A program made the translations under genes and the position numbers. A DNA stretch of 64,000 nt from the NCBI GenBank assembly GCA_039707465.1, contig CM077644.1, positions 187,103,462-187,167,461 on the forward strand. The letters are read 5' to 3'. This DNA is from Rhabdophis nuchalis (lineage: Eukaryota > Chordata > Lepidosauria > Squamata > Natricidae). Below the pieces are notes generated by a model, which worked only from the letters and a program-made list of their open reading frames with translations, ran no database searches and was not told where the DNA came from. Below, one piece after another: positions 35,293 through 44,296 of this stretch; positions within the stretch are counted from its first letter, which is position 1; each line of letters starts with the position of its first letter.

Positions 35293-35518
35293 TCTACTCC
35301 ACACCCATTATTTTATAACAAATCAAAACTGTAATTTGGGTTTTAAATTTAAACTTATTTTAAGTTAAGCAGGATATGGATTTAATTTCATTATTATTTA
35401 ATAATATTTTGTATTTATGTATAATTGATTTTAAATCTCTGTTCGCCGCCCCGAGTCCCTTTATGGTGAGATGGGTGCGGGTTATAAATGTGAAAAATAA
35501 ATAAATAAATAAATAAAT
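35293..35518 (+). mobile_element. 3' UTR and AAATA tail of the L2-like LINE
   Basis: The UTR contains CGCCGCCCCGAGTCCCTTTA and GGGTGCGGGTTATAAATG, able to form a short GC stem, then AAATA units. This module is shared by at least six other loci in the window, consistent with a 3' recognition signal for the LINE's own reverse transcriptase (inference). Confidence 0.8.
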
Positions 35519-35588
35519 ACATACATACATACATACATACATACATACATACATACATACATACATACATACATACACACACACACAT
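35515..35588. repeat. ACAT then CA microsatellite downstream of the LINE tail
   Basis: The AAAT tail passes into about 14 ACAT units and then CA units, ending at 35587. Confidence 0.95.
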
Positions 35589-36800
35589 TATGGACCAAAA
35601 TGAGAGAATGATAAGTTTTGTTTTCCTTGCCTTATTTCACTAAAATATTTTCATATATAATACCAAAGCTGGTTTACTTATCACAGAAAGCCATAATTAC
35701 TGTGTTCACACATTTAATCCTATCCCAGTGATTTGCACATAACATACCATGAATGTGAATGGCCTATTTCATACATGCTAAGACATGTGGTTTCACCCAC
35801 TACCCTCTCATTTTGGCAGGCCGAAAATGTAAACCTAAGCAACATACTTGATTCTGATATTATTTTTGTGAATTAGTTGTCCAGTTTGCTTCTCCATGCA
35901 TTGTTTGAATTCTATGTGGTTGGTTGAGTTTGATGCATAGTTTATTCTTGGTGTACTGAATGGGGAAAAAAAGCTGTGGTTTATTCAACAATTAAGCAAA
36001 CCATCATGGCTTATCACAAAGCACCCCCCCCTCAAATGGTAAATTTTTTAAAAAATTACAATCCCCTATCTCCAAATACCTACGTTTTCAGTGTCAATTT
36101 GACCCTCTTTAGGAGGAAAATAATAAATGCTGAATTGTCACATGTGAAAAATATAACATATGTGTCCACCTTCTTTCAAACACACAGGAAGCATTTTTGA
36201 TCCAAACTCATTTGAACAAATACGCGCAGAGCACAAACATTTAAAATAGGCGGGTTCATGTTTCGGTCGCCAATCTGAATTCTCCACATCCGCCTGCAGT
36301 GTAATTCACTTGAAGCTCCTATCTGGCCGAATACCTTCGGCTACGCTTCCTACCCGGCCCACTGAAATTTCAAACTGCCTCAATGATTCCGAGTGTGCCT
36401 GCTGCACCGAGGATAATGAAGCTCCGCTTAGCGCCCATATGGAGACAATACCTGCTGTAGCCGGTCTGGTCTTGTCTGTTGTGCGAATAGAACCTCAGGC
36501 TTTTGTTCCTAAGCTGAACCAAAAGACTCAATAGAGATCAGCGTTAGAAGCAGGATAAATAGCCAGTTACTTTATACCTATGTTTCTAAAATAAATTTTA
36601 AATTGTTAAATTGCTAAAAAAACCAAACCGCTGGATGAATAATTTCTTTAACAATTAGGTTGGGGCTCAAAAAGTCAAGATAGTGACTGCAAAATGAAAA
36701 CACATTAAAAAAAAGGGAGGGACTTTGATCTGAGGAAGAAGGTGGTTTGCCATAAAACACTCAATTGCCAGAATGCAATATAAAGTCAAACATTCAGCAT
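35589..36800. other. No certain gene; short GC-richer open frame at 36310-36534
   Basis: Most of the stretch is AT-rich and featureless. The segment 36250-36535 is richer in CpG than its surroundings and holds a 74-codon plus-strand frame, preceded by a CCGCCTGCAG acceptor-like site at about 36290-36299. No domain or homology was recognised. It could be a small exon, an old repeat or chance. Confidence 0.35.
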
Positions 36801-36809
36801 CACCTAATA

Positions 36810-36915
36810 CAGGGGTGTCCAAACTTGGGAACTTTAAGACTTGTGGACTTCAACTCCCAGAATTCTGGGAGTCGAAGTCCACAAGTCTTAAAGTTCCCAA
36901 GTTTGGACACTCCTG
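36810..36915. mobile_element. Foldback hAT MITE, 106 bp, perfect 8-bp target duplication
   Basis: Left and right halves are near-perfect inverses around CCCAGAATTCTGGG. The ends are CAGGGGTGTCCAAACTTGG and CCAAGTTTGGACACTCCTG. The flanks are ACCTAATA on both sides (36802-36809 and 36916-36923). Confidence 0.95.
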
Positions 36916-37139
36916 ACCTAATATCTCAACATTCATTTTGTGCACAGATGGGACACTTTTGTTTCTCTGGGACCCCCAGGCATTCTTGCAAATTAAAATG
37001 AATGCTTTGCGAGTGCTATCTTTTAATTTAATGTTTTATTAAAAATCTAATATAAAAATCATAAAGTAGGATATGGAACTTTACAAATGCCAGGTATATT
37101 AGTACCCATAGGTGCTATGCTTGGAAGCTACTAATTATA

Positions 37140-37376
37140 TACAATATTTTATTTATGTTTATTTTTTAATTTTTATCCCGCCTTTATTATTTTATAGTTA
37201 AATTAAGGTAGCATAAATACTCCTACTCCTCTTATTTTCTCTACAACAACCCTGTGAAGTTGGTTGGGCTGAGAGAGAGTAGCCCAAGGTCACCCAGCCA
37301 ATTTTCATGCCTAAAGCAGGATTAAAACTCATCGTTTTCTGATTTCTAGGGCAGCACCTGAACCACTAGACTTCTA
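37140..37376 (-). mobile_element. tRNA-derived SINE, minus strand, with LINE-like tail
   Basis: Read on the minus strand: a tRNA-like head near 37375 (CTAGTGGTTCAGGTGCTG, then AACGATGAGTTTTAATCC), a core (GGGTGACCTTGGGCTACTCT), the CAACCCTGTGAAGTTGG block in inverse, and a 3' end GGCGGGATAAAAATTAAAAA. That 3' end resembles the L2-like LINE tail (GGCGGGATATAAATT), suggesting the SINE borrows the LINE's machinery. Confidence 0.7.
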
Positions 37377-38322
37377 GAGAAAAAGTTATGGATTTCTATG
37401 ACAGACCTACTAATCTTTTATACCATTTCATGAATGAACACTTTCCTTTTAATACTTCTTCTTTTATCTAGTTAGATAAAACGGTCGCAATGTAGGAAAG
37501 CCATGTTAGTCTATGATGGCAAAAAGCAGAAATCCGGTAGCATCTTTTTTAATAACTTTTATTAAAAGGTATAAGCATTTGTGAGCTGCAGATTATTCCT
37601 TTTAATAAAAATTGAAATAGTCAATCGTAACCATGGATCATGTTTTCTCTGATGCATTGTGCTGGGGCTTCACAACAGCCATATCTGATATTCTTAGAAG
37701 AATAACAAAAAACACCCAACTGATCAAGTGTGAGGAGATAAATGCCCACTCTTTTCATGTGTTCCCTAATAAATATATTTAACTGTCTTAGGAAAAAGAT
37801 CATACCCTTGACCGTTCCTCAACTGTGAAGTAGACAGCAGCAGTTCCTCAGGTTTGCCTAAACTAGTGTATTAAATCAATTTGAAATAGAAACTTAACAT
37901 CAAGAACTAGTCCTTTAGTTGGTTTTCTGTCTTCCACCAGAAAATTTTGTGTGTGAGTTAGTGCATTATCCTGAAGTCAGGAATTAAGGGATATTTGTAA
38001 ATTACATTGATTAATGAATGGGATCTATACATGGATCTATGACAGCCCTTCCCCAGGGATTATCTATCATCACTGTTTGAGTCACTGTTTGAGTCAATTT
38101 TATTTTTATTATTTAATTACATTTATTATACCCACCCAATCCAGTAGTTTCTGGGTGCATTACAAAATACTAAAAAGCTAAAAATATAGACAAAACAGTC
38201 CACATTAAAAAAAATATTGCTTAAACAAAGCACCAGAACCCTTTCCCAACTTCCCAACACATTAACCTCAGGCCTTGGAACAAAGGCAAGTTATAAGGGA
38301 TTTTTGGAACCCCAAGAGAGAG

Positions 38323-38375
<53 letters not shown>

Positions 38376-38465
38376 GGAGAGAGAGATGCACTGGCATTAT
38401 TGTGGCATCACTCAATACGGCTTCCTGGTGCATTCCGCATATAGAAATACAGAACATAAGAGAAC
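37377..38465. other. No gene recognised
   Basis: AT-rich. The stretch 38100-38220 may be an old repeat. A GT microsatellite lies at 38326-38372. Confidence 0.5.
38326..38372. repeat. GT microsatellite
   Basis: About 23 uninterrupted GT units. Confidence 0.95.
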
Positions 38466-38473
38466 TTCTATAG

Positions 38474-38613
38474 CAGGGGTCTCCAACCTTTGCAACTTTA
38501 AGTCTGAAGGACTTCAGCTCCCAGAATTCTCCAGCCAGCAAAGCTTTGCTGGCTGGAGAATTCTGGGAGCTGAAGTCCTTCAGACTTAAAGTTGCAAAGG
38601 TTGGAGACCCCTG
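38474..38613. mobile_element. Perfect 140-bp palindromic hAT MITE with perfect 8-bp target duplication
   Basis: Each arm is 70 bases and I find no mismatch between the arms. The centre is AAAGCTTT and there is no spacer. The ends are CAGGGGTCTCCAACC and its exact inverse. The flanks are TTCTATAG on both sides (38466-38473 and 38614-38621). The identical peptides readable on both strands across this locus are a result of the palindrome. There is no coding role. It is related to the copies at 30194, 36810 and 43790. Confidence 0.97.
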
Positions 38614-38621
38614 TTCTATAG

Positions 38622-39728
38622 GATTCCAAGCTGTGATGACTCTTTACCATTTGTCCTGGCAAAGAGGTGAGCCTCAAGAGACCTTGCTTGCAAAGGACCA
38701 TGAAGAAAGGATGTTCATTTTCCTCAAACCCATGGTTATAATGCAAGACTCTGCAAGGGGGAAGAGGAACAGGATGCAACTCAAATGGCTTGAAATACCA
38801 TCATAACAGAAGTGCTGCATACTTGCAGCTGCTCTGTGAATACGATGCCAAGTGGAAAACAACACATTTGGGTTGTTTTAATCTTTAAGGACTTAATGCT
38901 CCAGGGAGCATTGTGACGATCCAAGGTTGTACACAGCCTGTACACCCCTTTTAGGGTCTCCCAAAACCTGTTATAACCCCAATTTCCAAAAAAGGCAGCC
39001 TGGTTTCTCTCATTTTGGTGGTGGCACATCCGAAATGGAAATTCTAAAGTAACAGCCACAGGGATACTTGTGTAAACACCAGCCAATCAAGGCTGCCCAC
39101 TTTTTTTTTTTTACTCTTTACTTTTTTTACTCTTACAGTTGTACTTTAATTGAATTAATTTATCAAAGTTACATTTAGTTGATGGATGTATAGTGCTAGA
39201 AGCTGACTGGCAAATAAATATTGGCCCTAATGTTATTCAATTCTTTAATGATTTGGCTGCCACCTGCTTTTTTGATTACTCAGGTCTGAAACACTGCTGT
39301 CATTTTTGATCTACGGATATTTCTCTAATTTGGTAATTCCACTTAGCAAAATGCATGGGTCCCTTTCTGCGCAAGCAAGTTGACAAGCAATGCACAAAAC
39401 CCTGGGCTGCCATACACAGAGTGGCTATTTGGGGACTGCAGATGAGAAATATCTCTGATTTTGAAACAAAAACACTGAGGGAGGTAATAGTTGGATTAGT
39501 AATTTCCTGTTTTCTTTAGAATGTGGAGAGTTTGCTCTTTTCTTTATTCATAATGATCTTCTGAGTTAGTGCAGGATAGGAACAATTTGCCTCAACTGAA
39601 GCTATGGTACTTACCTCTGTGTCGTGCAAAGCACTTTTTCCACCATCTCCCTTAGCCAGAAAGAGCCTTTGCAGAAACTCTGCCATTTAAAAGGGAAAGA
39701 GGGGGAAGGCCCTGTAATTTTTGGAAAG
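38622..39728. other. No gene recognised
   Basis: Frames are short or overlap repeats. Nothing recognised. Confidence 0.5.
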
Positions 39729-39806
39729 CTGATTTAAAGGATAAATCCCATAAACTGATTTAAAGGATAAATCCCATAAACTGATTTAAAGGATAAATCC
39801 CATAAA
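39729..39806. repeat. 26-bp tandem repeat, exactly three copies
   Basis: The unit begins CTGATTTAAAGGATAAATCC and restarts at 39755 and 39781. The three units are identical. Confidence 0.95.
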
Positions 39807-40405
39807 CCTTTAAACAGTTTGCACAGCCCTATCTGAAGCCTGCTTTAGGATAATAGGACAATCATTTTTATTTATTATCCACTTCTGTAAAGCAGAAAAT
39901 CATGCCATCAGTTTTCAGAAATGTTGGGGCAAAGGGACATATTATTTCTGCAAACTATAAATATAAAAAAGCAATCCACAAAAGAGACCTGGGACTACAT
40001 GTGCCTAACCCATTCTGCATCAGTCCCATAAACCCCAATTATTATTCTCCCCTCTTTTTTTCAACTCCATCTTTAAGTAACCCACATAACAAAGGAGAAA
40101 TTACGAAAAGCAAATAGCTAAAGCCTTATTTTTACACCCATACAATAGTTTCAAGGCTCGCTGCACCAACATGACACTAACCGGTCTCTCAGATGCTTCA
40201 TCTACTGTACATTCTTTATTTCCATTACTGAATCCCTCACAATGTAGCTTAAAGCTGACTTGCCTTTACCTTTGTTTCTGCAGACTTCACAATTCTGAGA
40301 ACACACAGGGGAGGCTAAAAGCAAATCAGTGCTCACCACCAGTTGACTATTAGGAAAGTTTTGAAGAATTCATCAAATCATTGCACTACTCTGTGAGCAA
40401 GATCT
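39807..40405. other. No feature recognised
   Basis: Nothing identifiable. Confidence 0.5.
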
Positions 40406-40407
40406 TA

Positions 40408-40812
40408 CAATACAATACAATACAATAGCAGAGTTGGAAGGGACCTTGTAGGTCTTCTAGTCCAACCCCCTGCGTGGGCAGGAACCTTATACCATTTCAG
40501 ACAAATGGCTATCTAACATCTTTTTAAAGACTTCCAGGGTTGGGGCATTCACAACTTCTGGAGGCAAGCTGTTCCAGAGGTTAATTGTTCTAACTGTCAG
40601 GAAATTTGTCCTTAGTTCTAAGTTGCTTCTCTCCTTGATTAGTTTCCACCCATTGCTTCTTGTCCTGCCCCCAGGTGCCTTGGAGAATAGTTTGACTCCC
40701 TCTTCTTTGTGGCACCCTCTGAGATATCGGAACACTGCTATCATGTCTCCCCTGGTCCTTCTCTTCATCAAACTAGACATACCCAGCTCCTGCAACCGTT
40801 CTTCATATCTTG
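40408..40812 (-). pseudogene. CR1 LINE 3' end, minus strand, young copy
   Basis: The minus strand encodes the CR1 reverse-transcriptase C-terminus without stops: YEERLQELGMSSLMKRR, GDMIAVFRYLRGCHKEE, NLWNSLPPEVVNAPTLEVFK, then a stop and 3' UTR with GGTTGGACTAGAAGACC. The tail is the pentamer TATTG (TACAA units at 40408-40427 on plus). The upstream catalytic part is missing through 5' truncation at about 40812. The protein differs from the 53671 copy at only about three positions over some 105. Confidence 0.85.
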
Positions 40813-41535
40813 GTGCAACAAAAAAATCCTCAACTGTAACATCACACAACAGGAAAAAAATATTGATTGCTAGTGTTTCTAACTGTTATTTTGGGTTCAT
40901 TTGATCTGTAGTTTGTTAAGAATTCTGAGCAGTTAGTATGACAAAAAGGTTTTCACTTGAATTTAAAGTTCTCTTGCAAGCTGTAGAGATGAAAGGATAG
41001 CATATTTGCATTTTATAACAGACATTTTCTAACGCTTCTAACTAGAGGTGTGCAAAACGTATTGTTTGTATAATGGATCATTCTGAAGGGGGGAAAAATG
41101 ACAATTTGCAGGGATATGTTTTCCAAATCAGAAACAGTTCAAGGTTCTCTACAATTTGTCTGTTCCCAAACAGACCTGTTTTATCTTGTCCAGACATCTT
41201 GAACCTCTTCTGGTTTAGGCGACTTATTTGTTAACTGCTAACCAATCTCTCCAAAAAACATAATCATAACCATAAAAGGAACACTGTGGAATTCTCTGGA
41301 ATTATTTCTACAAAGCTAATAAAATATATTTAATTGTTGTATCTGTTCAGAGTCACTTCTATGAGATGTGTAGCTCATAGAAATTTCATTTAAAAAGTTT
41401 ATTAATCAATCAATATATTAATCAGTAAATAAAATTTTGCACATATGTACTTTAATTATGATTGCAGGGTAATATAATGGCTAAAACCAGGGAACAATTG
41501 GAGTCTATGTGAAATCCATTACAGGTATATTTATA
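40813..41535. other. No feature recognised
   Basis: AT-rich, nothing identifiable. Confidence 0.5.
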
Positions 41536-41537
41536 AA

Positions 41538-42030
41538 TGTATAGATTTACAAAGCCTTCGTAAGGTCACATCTAGAATACTGCATCCAATTTTAGTCAGC
41601 ACATTACAAAAATGATGTTGAGACTTTGGAAAAACTGCAACGAAGACCAACTAAGATGATTAAAGGCCTGGAGACTAAAACATATGAAGAACAGTTGCAG
41701 GATTTGGGTTTGGCTAGTCTAGAGAAAAGAAGGACTAGAGGGGGCATGATAGCAGTATTCCAGTATCTGAGAGGTTGCCACAAAGAAGAGGAGGGTCAAT
41801 GTATTTTCCAAAGCACCTGAGGGCAGGACAAGAAACAATGGATAGAAACTAATCGAGGAGAGAAGCAACCTGGAACTGAGGAGAAACTTCATAAGAGTGA
41901 AGACAATTAACCAGTGGAACAGATTGTTGTCAGAAGTGGGTGCTTCATCCCTGGAGGTTTTAAAGAAAAGACTAGACAATTATTTGTCTAAAACGGTATT
42001 GTCTAAACCTCAAAGGCCCCTTCCAGCTCT
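41538..42030 (+). pseudogene. CR1 LINE 3' end, plus strand, older copy
   Basis: The conceptual sequence covers the end of the reverse transcriptase: LEKLQRRPTKMIKGLETKTY, then LGLASLEKRRTRGGMIAVFQ, then frameshifts in the KAPEGRTR region. It ends with CCCCTTCCAGCTCTATTCTG without a clear pentamer tail. It is more diverged than the 40408 and 53671 copies. Confidence 0.8.
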
Positions 42031-42046
42031 ATTCTGATTGAAAAAA

Positions 42047-42412
42047 CAGTCCTCAACTTACAGCCATTCATTTAATGACCACTGGAAGTTACAACAGCAC
42101 TGAAAAAAGTGACTTAGCATCCCCATTGTCATGTAATCAAAATTTGGACACTTGGCAACGGGTGTGTATTTATAACAATTGCAATGACCAGGGGTCATGT
42201 GATCACCTTTTGTGATCTGACAAGCAAAGTCAATGGGGAAGTTAGATCACTTAACATCCATATTACTAACTTAACAACTGCAGTGATTCACTTAGCAACT
42301 GGTGCAAGAAAAGTCATAACTTTTCTTTGGAGTGAGTTTTGGGGTAAAACTCACGTAACAACTCTCTTGCTTAGCAACATAAATTTTGGGCTATGTTGTG
42401 ATATAAATGTGA
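42047..42412. mobile_element. TA-MITE, both ends decayed
   Basis: It starts CAGTCCTCAACTTACAGCC, has the family body (GCAATGACCAGGGGTCATGT, CACTTAGCAACTGGTGCAAG) and ends near GGGCTATGTTGTGATA. The TA flanks are lost. Confidence 0.65.
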
Positions 42413-42436
42413 TTTTCTTACAGTATGCCAATGTAT

Positions 42437-42806
42437 CAGTAGTGAGATTCAAATTTTTTTACTACCAGTTCTGTGGATGCGGTTTGGTGGGCGTGGTATT
42501 GCTTGGTGGGCATGATATTGCTTGGTGGGCGTGGTATTGCCTGGTGGGCATGGTATTGCTTGGTGGGTGTGGTATTGCTTGGTGGACGTAGCAGGGGAAG
42601 GATACTGTAAAATCTCCATTCCCACCCCATTCCAGGGGAAGGTTACTGCAAAGTCCTCATTCCTCCTGATCAGCTGGGACTCGGGAAGCAGAGAATAGAT
42701 GAGGGCGGTGCCAGTCAGAGGTGATATTTACCAATTCTCCAAACTACTCAAAATTTCTGCTACCGGTTTTCCAGAACTGGTCAGAACCTGCTGAATATCA
42801 CCTCTG
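42437..42806. mobile_element. hAT-type element, 370 bp, perfect 8-bp target duplication
   Basis: It starts CAGTAGTGAGATTCAAA and ends GCTGAATATCACCTCTG. The flanks are CAATGTAT on both sides (42429-42436 and 42807-42814). Inside lies a 19-bp tandem array (GGTGGGCGTGGTATTGCTT type) and a second terminus-like string, CAGAGGTGATATTTACC at 42717, inverse to the real right end. Confidence 0.95.
42482..42590. repeat. 19-bp tandem array inside the hAT
   Basis: About five and a half units of TTGGTGGGCGTGGTATTGC with single-base differences. Confidence 0.85.
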
Positions 42807-42814
42807 CAATGTAT

Positions 42815-43475
42815 ATTGGACACATGCATACAATGTAATGTTCCACAATTTCACAGCTTTTCCTAGAATTATCAACAACTGATTACAAAAAATGGAAAAT
42901 ATTTGTTGATGGAATAACCAGATGGTGAAAGATGGATATGAGTAGATTCAGATGTTAAATTCTGAATGGATAGTGCAATTCAATGTGTGTCTTCTCAGAG
43001 TCCTAGTGAGCTCAATAGGACCTACTTTCAGCTAAGTGAATGTAAAGTTACAGCCTTATTCACATTCATTTCATGTTTATTTATGAGCAGAATCATATTT
43101 TAATATATATCTTGTCACATGCAACTGGCTCTGAATGTAGCCCAAAGGGAAAAAATATTTTATATAAAATATGAAATAAATTAACAAATTCAATGACATT
43201 TGATTGTGACCATGGCAACACATCTAATTTTAAAAAATTCTTTAACTTTGTACTGTGTTCCTTTTATTTCATCACCAAGTAACCAGAAAATCCTGATATA
43301 AATTTGATTTACTATCAGTTTTATTATCAGGAAATAAATAAATGGGAAGATACTGATTCTGTTCTTTTTGAAGACTACATGTTGCTAATGATTTGAAGTT
43401 GTATATATCTTTATCCAAGAATCATTAATTGCAAAGGGTTTTGTGTATGGTTGCTGGTTAGGGTTGGCCTATCTA
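42815..43475. other. No feature recognised
   Basis: AT-rich, nothing identifiable. Confidence 0.5.
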
Positions 43476-43480
43476 CCTAC

Positions 43481-43731
43481 CCTGTTTCCCTGAAAATAAG
43501 ACCTCCCTGGATAATAAGCCCAATTATTTTGAGCGCATGCACTAAAATAACCCCTCCCTCGAAAATAAGCCCTCCCCCAAAATATTGTCATACAGCAGCA
43601 GCCGTGAGGTGACCATGCTCGCTGCCTCCTGCACTTCAAAAATAATAAGACCTCCCTGAAAATAAGGCCAATCGCTTATTTCGGGGGTCAAAAGAAAATA
43701 AAACACTGTCTTATTTTCAGAGAAACACAGT
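43481..43731. mobile_element. TIR MITE with AAAATAAGAC ends
   Basis: The ends CCTGTTTCCCTGAAAATAAG and CTTATTTTCAGAGAAACACAG are imperfect inverses. Internal repeats of GAAAATAAGCC lie near each end. Both flanks contain CTACCTAC-type sequence, so the target duplication length is unclear and I do not assign a superfamily. Confidence 0.65.
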
Positions 43732-43789
43732 ACCTACCTACCTATCTCTTTTCTATCTTTAATATATTTGCTATATACTGTATATGTTA

Positions 43790-43903
43790 TAGTATTTCTC
43801 AATCTTGGCAACTTTAAGTTATATGGACGCCCCAGCCAGTCACTGGGGACTTCTGGGAGTTGAAGTCCACATATCTGAAAGTTTCCAAAGTTGAGAGACA
43901 TTG
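43790..43903. mobile_element. Decayed foldback hAT MITE
   Basis: AGTATTTCTCAATCTTGGCA...CAAAGTTGAGAGACATTG, with the core TTCTGGGAGTTGAAGTCCAC shared with the copies at 36810 and 38474. The inverted arms are imperfect and the flanks do not match, so it is older. Confidence 0.7.
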
Positions 43904-44063
43904 CTTTATACATCATACTGTATAAAGTGTACATTATACTTTATATTGCTATATGTTGTATATTTTATATTTCTTTCTACATTCACAAGTAGTTGGCAAC
44001 TGGGTGCAACAGGGAGACAATTGCAAATAAATGGCTTCTAACAGTTTTTACAACCATATAAGC

Positions 44064-44288
44064 CAGTGGTAGCCAACCTGGTTCCTACCGCCCACTAGTG
44101 GGCGTTTCAGCTTTCATGGTGGGCAGTAGGGGCTTTGTCTGATACTGAAACACTTTCTTTTTTTTATTTAATTGACTTCCCTACTTTATAAATCACCATT
44201 ACTGTGGAACTGGTAGGCGGTTAGAAAATGTTACTACTAACAGAGATACAAAAGTGGGCGGTAGGTATAAAAAGGTTGACTATCCCTG
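44064..44288. mobile_element. hAT-type MITE, 225 bp, perfect 8-bp target duplication
   Basis: The ends are CAGTGGTAGCCAACCTGG and AAAGGTTGACTATCCCTG. The flanks are ATATAAGC on both sides (44056-44063 and 44289-44296). The interior has CCGCCCACTAGTGGGCG, a small palindrome. No coding capacity. Confidence 0.95.
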
Positions 44289-44296
44289 ATATAAGC

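Noticed and set aside
37300..37376. tRNA gene
   Set aside because: tRNA-like head of a SINE with a decayed cloverleaf and SINE body attached. The same applies at 20249 and 48800.
38221..38779. Two genes with the same C-terminus on opposite strands
   Set aside because: The shared peptide comes from the perfect palindrome at 38474-38613.
39729..39806. CRISPR-like array
   Set aside because: Units are directly adjacent without spacers in a vertebrate genome. It is a plain tandem repeat.
43790..43903. 8-bp target duplication for the decayed foldback element
   Set aside because: The flanks ATATGTTA and CTTTATAC do not match.
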